DNA of 64,000 nt from an uncultured Bacilli bacterium (GTDB lineage Bacteria; Bacillota_I; Bacilli_A; RF39; UBA660). Below, piece after piece: positions 54,743-62,399 of the stretch. The stretch spans positions 1 through 64,000 of the forward strand of contig CAKPRZ010000001.1 in NCBI GenBank assembly GCA_934183165.1. Reading direction: 5' to 3'. Below the pieces are notes generated by a model, which was not told the DNA's origin, did not search any database, and saw nothing but the letters and a program-made list of their open reading frames with translations. Position 1 is the first letter of the stretch. Each line of letters starts with the position of its first letter. The translations under genes were made by a program, and so were the position numbers.

Positions 54743-54837
54743 ATTAATCCCCCACTTTTCACCACTATCAACCACTGCTTACTATAATAATACTATTTGA
54801 TTTTAATTTTGTAAATATTTTTTTAATAAAATTAAAA

Positions 54838-54862
54838 AGAGTATGTCAAGTTGACATACTCT
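54838..54862 (-). terminator. Terminator upstream of mraZ, ending the 225-residue gene's unit
   Basis: A 25-base near-perfect palindrome (12-base arms AGAGTATGTCAA and TTGACATACTCT with one central base) followed on the minus strand by TTTTTAATTTT. Confidence 0.85.
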
Positions 54863-54870
54863 ATAATCGC

Positions 54871-55548
54871 TTAATAACAAATTCGATCAACTACATTAAT
54901 TTGATCTATTGTCAATAATTTTTGATTTAAAGTCTCTTTCAATGATAGCTTTTTACCATCTTTAAATATAATTTGTATCTTGCTAGCATTATCTTTCAAA
55001 AGTTGTTGCTTACAATTATTAGAATCATCACACATTGTGTTTTTATTACATACCGATTCTGATTTATCTTCTCTAGAGTCATCTATTTGAAAATCATTAT
55101 CTACTCTATTATCCATTAATGATTCATCCTCATTTATAATGGATTTTATCAGCAATATATCATTGTAATAAAGTCCCTCAAAATTGTAATTAAGTGTTTT
55201 TTCTTTTGTTCCATCTTCAAAAATATGATTTAAAGATTCTTTAATATATTCTTTATGTTTATCACTATATGAGTATTTTTTGTTTTCTTTTGTATCTTCA
55301 CAACCTGGTATTCCACAAAAATGAACTGAATCAATACTTATATCATAATTGTTATCAAAAACAATAGTATAGGTCGCGCCAGGATCTTCCATATTTTCAT
55401 ATTTTAATGTATAATTCACTTCTTTATTTTGAGTTTTATTAGTTGGATTATCATTTCTAGCTATCACTTGAATATAAATAATACCTCCAGATAAAACTAG
55501 TACTAAAATTGATAAAATTATTATCAAAATGTTTTTTCTCTTTTCCAT
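54871..55548 (-). CDS. Unassigned membrane-anchored extracellular protein
   Basis: 225 residues: N-terminal span (IIIILSILVLVLSGGIIYIQ) and an outside domain, beta-rich at first (YTLKYENMEDPGATYTIVFD) with several cysteines (FCGIPGCEDT, CNKNTMCDDSNNCKQQ) that could pair. Ends IDQINVVDRICY. No recognised family. It may be a lipid- or peptide-binding surface protein. It starts 28 bases after the GNAT-Nudix gene and is followed by a strong terminator. Confidence 0.6.
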   Translation of the reverse strand: MEKRKNILIIILSILVLVLSGGIIYIQVIARNDNPTNKTQNKEVNYTLKYENMEDPGATYTIVFDNNYDISIDSVHFCGIPGCEDTKENKKYSYSDKHKEYIKESLNHIFEDGTKEKTLNYNFEGLYYNDILLIKSIINEDESLMDNRVDNDFQIDDSREDKSESVCNKNTMCDDSNNCKQQLLKDNASKIQIIFKDGKKLSLKETLNQKLLTIDQINVVDRICY

Positions 55549-55576
55549 AGTTCACCTCTCATAATAAATACTTGTA

Positions 55577-56491
55577 TTATTTTGTATTTATATATTTTTC
55601 TATTATATCTTTTAATTGCTCTTTATCATAAAACCAATGTATTAAATTAGTAAATTCATTAATATCACACCATTTATAATCAGTACTTTCCTCATTTAAA
55701 ATGATATTTTCATCTTCTACTTCAGATATAAATAAATGCTCAATACATTTTTTTCCTAATGATTCATATTTAAATACTATTGGTATTCTTTTTATGTTCA
55801 ATACTTTTAAACCGATTTCTTCTGAGATTTCTCTCTTAACAGATTGAAATAATGAAACATCTTCTTTTTCAACGGATCCTGTTACTACATACCAAAATGA
55901 TTTATGAAATTGTGGATCGGTATCACTGCCTTTTAATAATAAATACTTGTTATCTTTAACAACAAATGATAATATTTTCTGAATGCAATCATCATCAATA
56001 CATTTTAAATAAATATTTCTTGTACCTCTAGTAAATTTTTTCACTTCAAACAACTTAAAATCATCTTTTATGAAATTATTTATAGAATATATATTATCAG
56101 GATGAATTGTCCCTATGGCATACTTATACCCTAATTTAGTACAGTAATTCTTTAATTCTTTTAACATCTGATATTGTAGTCCATTACCAACAAATTTAGG
56201 ATTTACAAACATCGGACCATAGTCAACTACTTTTTTATAATCTAAATCAATTTCAAATCGATCTAAATCTTGCTTAGTACTAGGTATCAACATCATAGAG
56301 CATACTGGTTCATTTCTTAAGTAATAAATCCAAATTATAGAGTTATTATTTAGCATTCTTAATAAGTCTTCTTTAGAAAAATCCCCTAACCATTCGGGAT
56401 ATTTCATTTCAGCTTTTACTGATTCTCTAAACTTAATATATTCATCAATATCTATATTTTTACTAACGGATTTCAAATCAGTTAATTTCAT
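55577..56491 (-). CDS. GNAT acetyltransferase-Nudix hydrolase fusion
   Basis: 304 residues in two parts. Residues about 1-160 are a GNAT-type fold (YYLRNEPVCSMMLIP, MFVNPKFVGNGLQYQMLKEL and YAIGTIHPDNIYSINNF, typical acetyl-CoA-binding and late strands). Residues about 170-290 form a Nudix domain (FWYVVTGSVEKEDVSLFQ, VKREISEEIGL); the second half REISEEIG is intact, the first half is one residue off consensus. Together it may acetylate a small molecule and hydrolyse a nucleotide derivative. Substrates unknown. Confidence 0.8.
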   Translation of the reverse strand: MKLTDLKSVSKNIDIDEYIKFRESVKAEMKYPEWLGDFSKEDLLRMLNNNSIIWIYYLRNEPVCSMMLIPSTKQDLDRFEIDLDYKKVVDYGPMFVNPKFVGNGLQYQMLKELKNYCTKLGYKYAIGTIHPDNIYSINNFIKDDFKLFEVKKFTRGTRNIYLKCIDDDCIQKILSFVVKDNKYLLLKGSDTDPQFHKSFWYVVTGSVEKEDVSLFQSVKREISEEIGLKVLNIKRIPIVFKYESLGKKCIEHLFISEVEDENIILNEESTDYKWCDINEFTNLIHWFYDKEQLKDIIEKYINTK

Positions 56492-56530
56492 AATTTCACC
56501 TGTAATTATTTAATTTTGTGGTATACACTG

Positions 56531-57325
56531 TTAAAATTTATTGATAGTATAGTTTATAAATTTGTAAGTATCTCCTGATTTTTCAAAATTATAAGTATAA
56601 TATTGATTAACACTATCATAAGTTAGAGATGGTCCTGCATCATCTAAGCTATCCATATTTTTTCTGTTTACAGCATCATCATAATTTGTATAAAAATGAG
56701 CGATATAATCATATTGATAATCACTACCTTCAATTTCTTCCTTTGTTGTAAAAATCTTTTGGACATTTAATTTAATTTTATTTCCTTCTCGTTCATATGA
56801 ATAAAAATAATTTACAACTTTCAATCCATTTAGAGCTCTATTTTTATAATAAGCCTCAATAGTATCCATATTTTCTTCACTACAGTTTTCGGTATAATCA
56901 TACTGTGTGCCATTATATTTCATATACACTTTGCCACTTTTACATTTTAAATCATCCATTGTTTTGATGCCTAAGTCGCTTTCTAAATATTTGTTTAATG
57001 TTTCTTTAACTTTTACTCCACCCATATTAATGTCCGCTAATTCTGCTGCAAAATTCACTTTTTCTTCTAAAGAAAGTGTTTTAAAATCATCTACTGTAGT
57101 ATTTTTATTAAATTCAGGTATTGCATCTACAATTCTCATAAGTTCTTTTAATTCTTCTCTTTTAACAATAGCCTTTTGAGTACTATTATTAGAAACCTTA
57201 GAATCTTTAGAGATAATAAATGTTTCCTTTCCATCTGCACCTAGTTTAGTATAAACAACAAAACCAGATATAGCTACTACTACAACAACTAATATTACTA
57301 CTAAAATACTTTTTTTATTTTCCAT
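56531..57325 (-). CDS. Unassigned membrane-anchored extracellular protein
   Basis: 264 residues from the ATG at 57323-57325 after GGGAGG. One span (ILVVILVVVVVAISGFVVYT) and an outside domain that is helical first (ELKELMRIVDAIPEFNK, DDFKTLSLEEKVNFAAELAD) and beta-rich later (YFYSYEREGNKIKLNVQKIF). A Cys pair (KCKSGKV and ENCSEEN) may form a disulfide. Family not recognised; together with the 225-residue neighbour it gives two anchored proteins flanking the GNAT-Nudix gene. Confidence 0.6.
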   Translation of the reverse strand: MENKKSILVVILVVVVVAISGFVVYTKLGADGKETFIISKDSKVSNNSTQKAIVKREELKELMRIVDAIPEFNKNTTVDDFKTLSLEEKVNFAAELADINMGGVKVKETLNKYLESDLGIKTMDDLKCKSGKVYMKYNGTQYDYTENCSEENMDTIEAYYKNRALNGLKVVNYFYSYEREGNKIKLNVQKIFTTKEEIEGSDYQYDYIAHFYTNYDDAVNRKNMDSLDDAGPSLTYDSVNQYYTYNFEKSGDTYKFINYTINKF

Positions 57326-57388
57326 TTTATTTCCTCCCTTATTATCTATTCCATTATATCTTCTTATAAAAGGTCTTCGCAATAAAAA

Positions 57389-57419
57389 AACCAAATAAAC
57401 ATTTAGAATTTATTTGGTT
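57389..57419 (-). terminator. Terminator after thrS
   Basis: Minus-strand 11-base arms AACCAAATAAA (57419-57409) and TTTATTTGGTT (57399-57389), loop of 9, then TTTTTTT. Confidence 0.92.
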
Positions 57420-57427
57420 TACGTAAA

Positions 57428-59182
57428 CTATTTTTTACTATTGATAATATCCATTATATATTCAATGAATTCTTTAAATGGTACAGTCGTTGTATTATTA
57501 TCACCATGCATTCTGTAGCTAATTAATTCTTCACTTTGTTCTTTATCTCCTAAAATTAAAGTATATGGAATTTTCTTAGTTTGACTTTCTCGCATTCTAT
57601 AACCAAGTTTTTCATTTCTATCATCAAGATTTGCTCTAATATTATGATTATTTAATTCATTAAATACTTTTTTTGCATAATCATTATGAATTTCTGGATT
57701 TACTGGTATTATATTAACTTGTGTTGGAGCTAGCCAAGTTGGAAGAGCTCCTTTAGTTTCTTCTAATATATATGCCATAAATCTATCTAAAGATCCTAAT
57801 ATTGCTCTATGTAATACTACTGGTGTTTTCTTAGTTCCATCTTTATCTATATATTTTAAATCAAATTTTGCTGGAAGACAGAAATCTAATTGACATGTTG
57901 ATAAAGTTATTTCATTTCCTACAGCTGGTTTTACATTTACATCTAGTTTTGGTCCATAGAATGCAGCTTCGCCTATTTCTTCAGTATACTCTATACCTAA
58001 TTCGTTTAAAACTTCACGAAGTTCATTTTCTGCTTTATTCCACATTTCATCATCTTGATGATATTTTTCTTTATCTTCTGGATCTCTTAATGATAATACA
58101 CATCTATAATTTGTTATATTGAAATCTTTGTATACATCAAATATTAAGTCAACAACATTTTTAAATTCTGATTTTATTTGTTCTGGTGTTACAAAAAGAT
58201 GAGCATCATTTTGACAGAAATGTCTACCGCGTTCAATTCCTTTAACCGCACCACTAGCTTCATATCTAAAATCATGAGCAATCTCACCTATTCTTATTGG
58301 TAAATCTTTATATGAATGAAGTTTATTGGAATAAATCATCATATGATGTGGACAGTTCATTGGACGAAGAACAAATGATTCTCCATCTACTTCCATAGCT
58401 GGGAACATATTTTCTTTGTAATGATCCCAGTGTCCTGAAGTTTTATATAAATTAACAGTACCAACGCAAGGAGTTAAAACATGTAAATAGTTTAACTTTC
58501 TTTCTTTATCTTTAATATAATTTTCTAATTCTTGCCAAATAATATATCCATTTGGTAAAAACATTGGTAGTCCTCTTCCAACTAGATCATCTGACATAAA
58601 AATTTCTAAATCTTTACCTATCTTTCTATGATCTCTTTCTTTTGCTTCTTCTATTTCTGCAAGATGTTGATTTAAATCCTCTAAGGTTTCAAAACAAACT
58701 CCATAAATTCTTTGAAGCATTTTATTTTTGGAATCACCTTTCCAGTATGCTCCACTAACTTTTATTAATTTAAAATATTTAAGTTCCTTTGTTGTTTCAA
58801 CATGTGGTCCACGGCAAAGATCAGTAAAATCACCTTGAGTATAACAAGAAATAACAGTATCTTTTTCATCCATTCTAGAAATCAAATCAACTTTGTATGG
58901 ATCATTCCTAAATTGTTCAAGGGCTTCTTCCTTACTTAGTTCATGACGAACAATCCTTTTTCCTGCCTTTGCGCATTTTTTCATTTCTTTTTCAATGCGC
59001 TCTAAATCTTCTTCTTTTATAACTTCATCACCCAAGTCAATATCATAATAGAAACCATCTTCTATTACTGGTCCAACCCAGAAAAGGGCATTTGGATATA
59101 AGTGCTTTACTGCTTGTGCTAATAAATGCGCACATGAGTGGTTCATTATACTTAATTTTTCATTTTCTTTAATATTTATCAT
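57428..59182 (-). CDS. thrS: Threonyl-tRNA synthetase lacking the TGS domain
   Basis: 584 residues from the ATG at 59180-59182 (AAGGTGAT upstream; an upstream GTG overlaps the previous stop). The protein begins directly in the editing domain (NHSCAHLLAQAVKHLYPNA and the DxHxxxC-like CYTQGDFTDLCRGPH). Class II motifs follow (HFCQNDAHLFVTPEQ, FRYEASGAVKGIERGRHFCQ, LHRAILGSLDRFMAYILEE), then the anticodon domain. The usual ~60-residue N-terminal TGS is missing. Charges tRNA-Thr. It follows a 67-residue gene and a threonine T-box. Confidence 0.95.
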   Translation of the reverse strand: MINIKENEKLSIMNHSCAHLLAQAVKHLYPNALFWVGPVIEDGFYYDIDLGDEVIKEEDLERIEKEMKKCAKAGKRIVRHELSKEEALEQFRNDPYKVDLISRMDEKDTVISCYTQGDFTDLCRGPHVETTKELKYFKLIKVSGAYWKGDSKNKMLQRIYGVCFETLEDLNQHLAEIEEAKERDHRKIGKDLEIFMSDDLVGRGLPMFLPNGYIIWQELENYIKDKERKLNYLHVLTPCVGTVNLYKTSGHWDHYKENMFPAMEVDGESFVLRPMNCPHHMMIYSNKLHSYKDLPIRIGEIAHDFRYEASGAVKGIERGRHFCQNDAHLFVTPEQIKSEFKNVVDLIFDVYKDFNITNYRCVLSLRDPEDKEKYHQDDEMWNKAENELREVLNELGIEYTEEIGEAAFYGPKLDVNVKPAVGNEITLSTCQLDFCLPAKFDLKYIDKDGTKKTPVVLHRAILGSLDRFMAYILEETKGALPTWLAPTQVNIIPVNPEIHNDYAKKVFNELNNHNIRANLDDRNEKLGYRMRESQTKKIPYTLILGDKEQSEELISYRMHGDNNTTTVPFKEFIEYIMDIINSKK

Positions 59183-59187
59183 ATTTA

Positions 59188-59391
59188 TCACCTTCCATAT
59201 TTTTGACTATTTAATCTTCTAATTGTTCTTCTTTTTACTAATTTTCTATCTCTAGATTCTTTATTGTAAATTTGACTTTCACTTGCTAATATATCATTAA
59301 TTTTTGCCATTACAACTGGTCTATAATCTGTATCACAGGTATTATAAAACTCACATAATTCTCCCATTGTATATTCTTTAACTTTTGACAT
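59188..59391 (-). CDS. Small protein (67 residues) in the threonine T-box operon
   Basis: Starts at the ATG 59389-59391 (MSKVKEYTMGELCEFYNTCD) and is basic at the end (RKLVKRRTIRRLNSQKYGR). The ribosome-binding site GGGAG is the 3' arm of the T-box terminator hairpin, and the ATG follows its T-run at once, so translation is also likely to depend on terminator melting. The stop overlaps the alternative thrS GTG. I do not recognise the family; position suggests a threonine or tRNA-linked function, perhaps in trans for the missing TGS part, which is speculative. Confidence 0.7.
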   Translation of the reverse strand: MSKVKEYTMGELCEFYNTCDTDYRPVVMAKINDILASESQIYNKESRDRKLVKRRTIRRLNSQKYGR

Positions 59392-59397
59392 AAAAAA

Positions 59398-59560
59398 ACT
59401 CCCTTCTAATAACGGGAGTGAATTACACGGTACCATCCTTGGTTTAACTTAATTTCAATAACGGATACTCCGGGAATCTCTTTCGAGTCCTACTCTAAAG
59501 GTAGTAATTATAAATATCTTTTATTAGTTTTCACCATCCACTAACTCTCTACAAATCAAT
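59398..59560 (-). promoter_or_regulatory. Threonine T-box leader
   Basis: Minus strand: GTAGAGAGTTAGTGGATGG and GGTGAAAAC (Stem I start), ATTACTACC with ACT as likely threonine specifier, then T-box TGGTACCGTG (59435-59426) flanked by GGA and TCC antiterminator arms. The terminator is ACTCCC (59419-59414) with GGGAGT (59403-59398) and seven Ts. A -35-like TTGACA lies about 25 bases before Stem I. It lets uncharged tRNA-Thr switch on the 67-residue gene and thrS. Confidence 0.93.
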
Positions 59561-59626
59561 ATTAATAATCATGTCCTTTGTCAATGTATTTAAGTATATA
59601 TTAGCACATGTGATTTTATTTTTCAA

Positions 59627-60520
59627 TTAATTTCTTAAATTTTTACTTATTAATGAAATGTCATTAGATAATTGTTTTATTCTTTCAATTATTCTTTTTG
59701 CTTTCACTTTATCTATTCCACTATTGGTAGTAGCAAAATGTTTTTCTAACTCATCTATAGTAAAATTAGAAGTGAAAAAAGTTGGTAATTTTTCATCCAT
59801 TCGATACTGTAGAATTGGTTCTATTACTTCATCTCTTCCCCATGGAGTTAAATATTCTGCTCCTATATCATCCAAAAGTAATAAAGGTACTTTTTTTAAT
59901 AAATCAAATTTAGTTCCATAATTACTGGAAAAAGATTCTTTTAAATCTCTTAGTAGTTCAGGTACATGTACTATAACTGATTTAACATTTTGTTTAGCAA
60001 GTTCATTAAATAGTGCAGCTATAAGGTATGTTTTACCACTACCAAAGTTACCATACAAATATATACCTTTTATTTTAGTATCTAATTTATATTCTTCTAT
60101 AAACTTTTTCATTTCCTTAATAATAGGAATTCTATTTTTATCATTAGTATAAATATTTTTCATACTGGCATTTTTAATGGACTTAGGAATATCAAAAGTA
60201 GTAAGATTATCTTTATATTTTTCATTTGATAAATAATTACAAATATTATAAGAAAAATTAATAACTTTATCATTTACATTTGGTACCATACAATATCCCT
60301 TAACTGTATTTTTACAACAGTTTAAGCCTTGACATTCTTTACAATGATCTACTTCAATCGCAGAATCCATAAGTAATGATGTATATTCCATACCAAGTTT
60401 TTCTTTTATTTTAAACATAGTAATAAGATTTTTAAAGCATGGAACTTCTAAACTTTTTATATAATTTTGTTTCAATGAAATGTCATCGTTGGCTTTTATA
60501 AATTTATTAATTTTGTCCAT
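59627..60520 (-). CDS. dnaI: Primosomal helicase loader DnaI
   Basis: 297 residues from the ATG at 60518-60520 (GGTGGTAG upstream). An N-terminal domain has a zinc-ribbon-like cysteine set (KECQGLNCCKNTVKGYC), then an AAA+ domain with YLYGNFGSGKTYLIAALFNE (Walker A), LLLLDDIGAEYLTPWG (Walker B) and FFTSNFTIDELEKHF (sensor). It loads the replicative helicase DnaC. dnaB is not in this window. Confidence 0.93.
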   Translation of the reverse strand: MDKINKFIKANDDISLKQNYIKSLEVPCFKNLITMFKIKEKLGMEYTSLLMDSAIEVDHCKECQGLNCCKNTVKGYCMVPNVNDKVINFSYNICNYLSNEKYKDNLTTFDIPKSIKNASMKNIYTNDKNRIPIIKEMKKFIEEYKLDTKIKGIYLYGNFGSGKTYLIAALFNELAKQNVKSVIVHVPELLRDLKESFSSNYGTKFDLLKKVPLLLLDDIGAEYLTPWGRDEVIEPILQYRMDEKLPTFFTSNFTIDELEKHFATTNSGIDKVKAKRIIERIKQLSNDISLISKNLRN

Positions 60521-60573
60521 ATCTACCACCACAAAAATTATATCAAATAAAAAAATAAAAGTATATACAACTT

Positions 60574-61794
60574 TTATTTTTTGGTACATTTATATTTCAA
60601 AAGACTTAATTTACAGGTTAATTTATTATTATCAAATGAATCTTTTTTCATAGTTAATGTATTTGGCGTTATTTTTTCTATTTGATTATTAGCAAAAGAA
60701 TAACTTCCAATACTAATACTACTACTCTTACTAAAATCAATCTCAGTCAATTTATTACCTTTAAAAGCATTATCTTCTATTTTTTCTACTTTTTCGCCAA
60801 TTTTTATTGTTGTTATACCAGAATTTTCAAAAGCTGATTTACCTATTGTTTTAATATTAGAAACTATAAGTTCATTAATGCTTTTATTTTTAAATGTATT
60901 TCCATTAACTGATTTGATATTCTTTAATTCTAAAGAATTTAAATTGATATTGTTACTAGTAGAATTTATTTCTTCACTTCCATTACCAATAATTGTTATA
61001 TTTGATATTTTAGTTGTGTCATCTAAAATGTTATTAATATATTTATTGTAATTAGAAGCACTTATTCTCAAATTAGTTATTTTACTTCCTTTGAATGCGC
61101 CAGAGGAAATACTTGCTATATTATTAGTTAACTCCATATTAGTAATTCGCCTATTATTTACAGAGTTACTACCAAACGATATATCAGGATTTATTTGAAA
61201 AGTAGTAATTACATTTGGTATTTCTTCACTTCCGTTGTAAGTATAACGGTTAACAACTGGCGTATTGTTTGCTACTGCAACTATGTTAATATCGAAATCT
61301 TCTTTTATTTCAGTATGACGAAGTTTTATATTAATCGCACATATCTTTCTTGGTATACCATTAACTTTCATAGCTTCTTCACCTGTACCATTTATAGTAT
61401 CCTGCGTAGAATAAATAAAATCGTCTTTTAATTGAATAAATCTATTAGGATATTTATATTTGATGTTCCCATACATAATTTCAGAATTATTGGCGCATAA
61501 ATCTTTTGCCGTATCATCACCAAAAGTTATTTTTATACATTGATTGTAATCTGGATGTGCAGTTGTTACATCTATTCCTTCTATATTTTTGACTGCTTTA
61601 TCTAAAAAGTCATCTTCTATTCTTTTTATAACTTCGTTTTTATAGCTTAATATTTCCTTTTTATATAATTCGTTTTGTTGCTTTTCACGATAAGAATCTA
61701 CAACCTTTAAAAGTCCTAACGATATTACCATTACAATAGAAAAAGTTATTATTAATTCAACTACTGTAAAGGCTTTATTATTTATTTTTTTCAT
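60574..61794 (-). CDS. Prepilin-type protein with BspA-like leucine-rich tail
   Basis: 406 residues. MKKINNKAFTVVELIITFSI is a prepilin signal (cleavage before Phe, Glu at mature 5) with a long hydrophobic helix. Residues about 40-190 form a pseudopilin-like region; from about 190 on, BspA-type LRR_5 repeats appear (ITNMELTNNIASISSGAFKG, TIGKSAFENSGITTIKIGEK and VEKIEDNAFKGNKLTEIDFS). It adjoins another prepilin gene (1-base overlap) and is opposite the PilB-type ATPase gene. A pilin-anchored leucine-rich adhesin is the simplest reading. Confidence 0.83.
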   Translation of the reverse strand: MKKINNKAFTVVELIITFSIVMVISLGLLKVVDSYREKQQNELYKKEILSYKNEVIKRIEDDFLDKAVKNIEGIDVTTAHPDYNQCIKITFGDDTAKDLCANNSEIMYGNIKYKYPNRFIQLKDDFIYSTQDTINGTGEEAMKVNGIPRKICAINIKLRHTEIKEDFDINIVAVANNTPVVNRYTYNGSEEIPNVITTFQINPDISFGSNSVNNRRITNMELTNNIASISSGAFKGSKITNLRISASNYNKYINNILDDTTKISNITIIGNGSEEINSTSNNINLNSLELKNIKSVNGNTFKNKSINELIVSNIKTIGKSAFENSGITTIKIGEKVEKIEDNAFKGNKLTEIDFSKSSSISIGSYSFANNQIEKITPNTLTMKKDSFDNNKLTCKLSLLKYKCTKK

Positions 61795-62294
61795 TATTTA
61801 GCCTCCAAATAAGCAAACCTATTATTAGTAAATTGTACTAGATAAATTTGCTTACTACTTGTCTCAAAATCTTCTTTTTTATATATACAGTACTCCCTTA
61901 AACCACGAATGTTAATATTACTACATTTAATATATAAACCTTTTTCAATATAAATTGACTTGATTTTCAAATAATTAAATATTAAAGTTTTATAATAATT
62001 ATTAAAAAAAGTGCAGTTTCCTCCAAACTTTCCTTGACAAGTAATACTTGTACCATTACTATCATTAAAGGTATACAATCCATTTGCTACAGGAGGTTCG
62101 CCTGATAATTTAACCTCATCATACAACGTGTTAATCAAGTATATTTCTTCAGGATTATCATAATTTATAACTTTATTATACTTAGCTAATAGTGTAAAAA
62201 AGTTTGCACCAATAAAAGTAAATATTCCTAAGATAAATACAGCTACCACGATAGCTTCAGCTAAAACGAATCCCTTTTTATTCATTTTTTTCAT
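61794..62294 (-). CDS. Prepilin-type protein
   Basis: 166 residues, ordinary pilin length. MKKMNKKGFVLAEAIVVAVF gives Gly, Phe at mature 1 and Glu at mature 5, then a hydrophobic helix. The soluble part has four cysteines (ITCQGKFGGNC, IKCSNIN, EYCIYKK). Its stop overlaps the next prepilin start. Probably a minor pseudopilin (ComGF/ComGG-like position) or the pilus tip; the peptidase and platform protein lie outside the window. Confidence 0.78.
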   Translation of the reverse strand: MKKMNKKGFVLAEAIVVAVFILGIFTFIGANFFTLLAKYNKVINYDNPEEIYLINTLYDEVKLSGEPPVANGLYTFNDSNGTSITCQGKFGGNCTFFNNYYKTLIFNYLKIKSIYIEKGLYIKCSNINIRGLREYCIYKKEDFETSSKQIYLVQFTNNRFAYLEAK

Positions 62295-62399
62295 GAAATA
62301 TCATTCCTTTATTATTGATTATATCTATAAATTATTATATAATAAATTATAGTAAAATACTAGAATAAAAAGATAAAAGAAGATAAAGGGGTCACAAAT

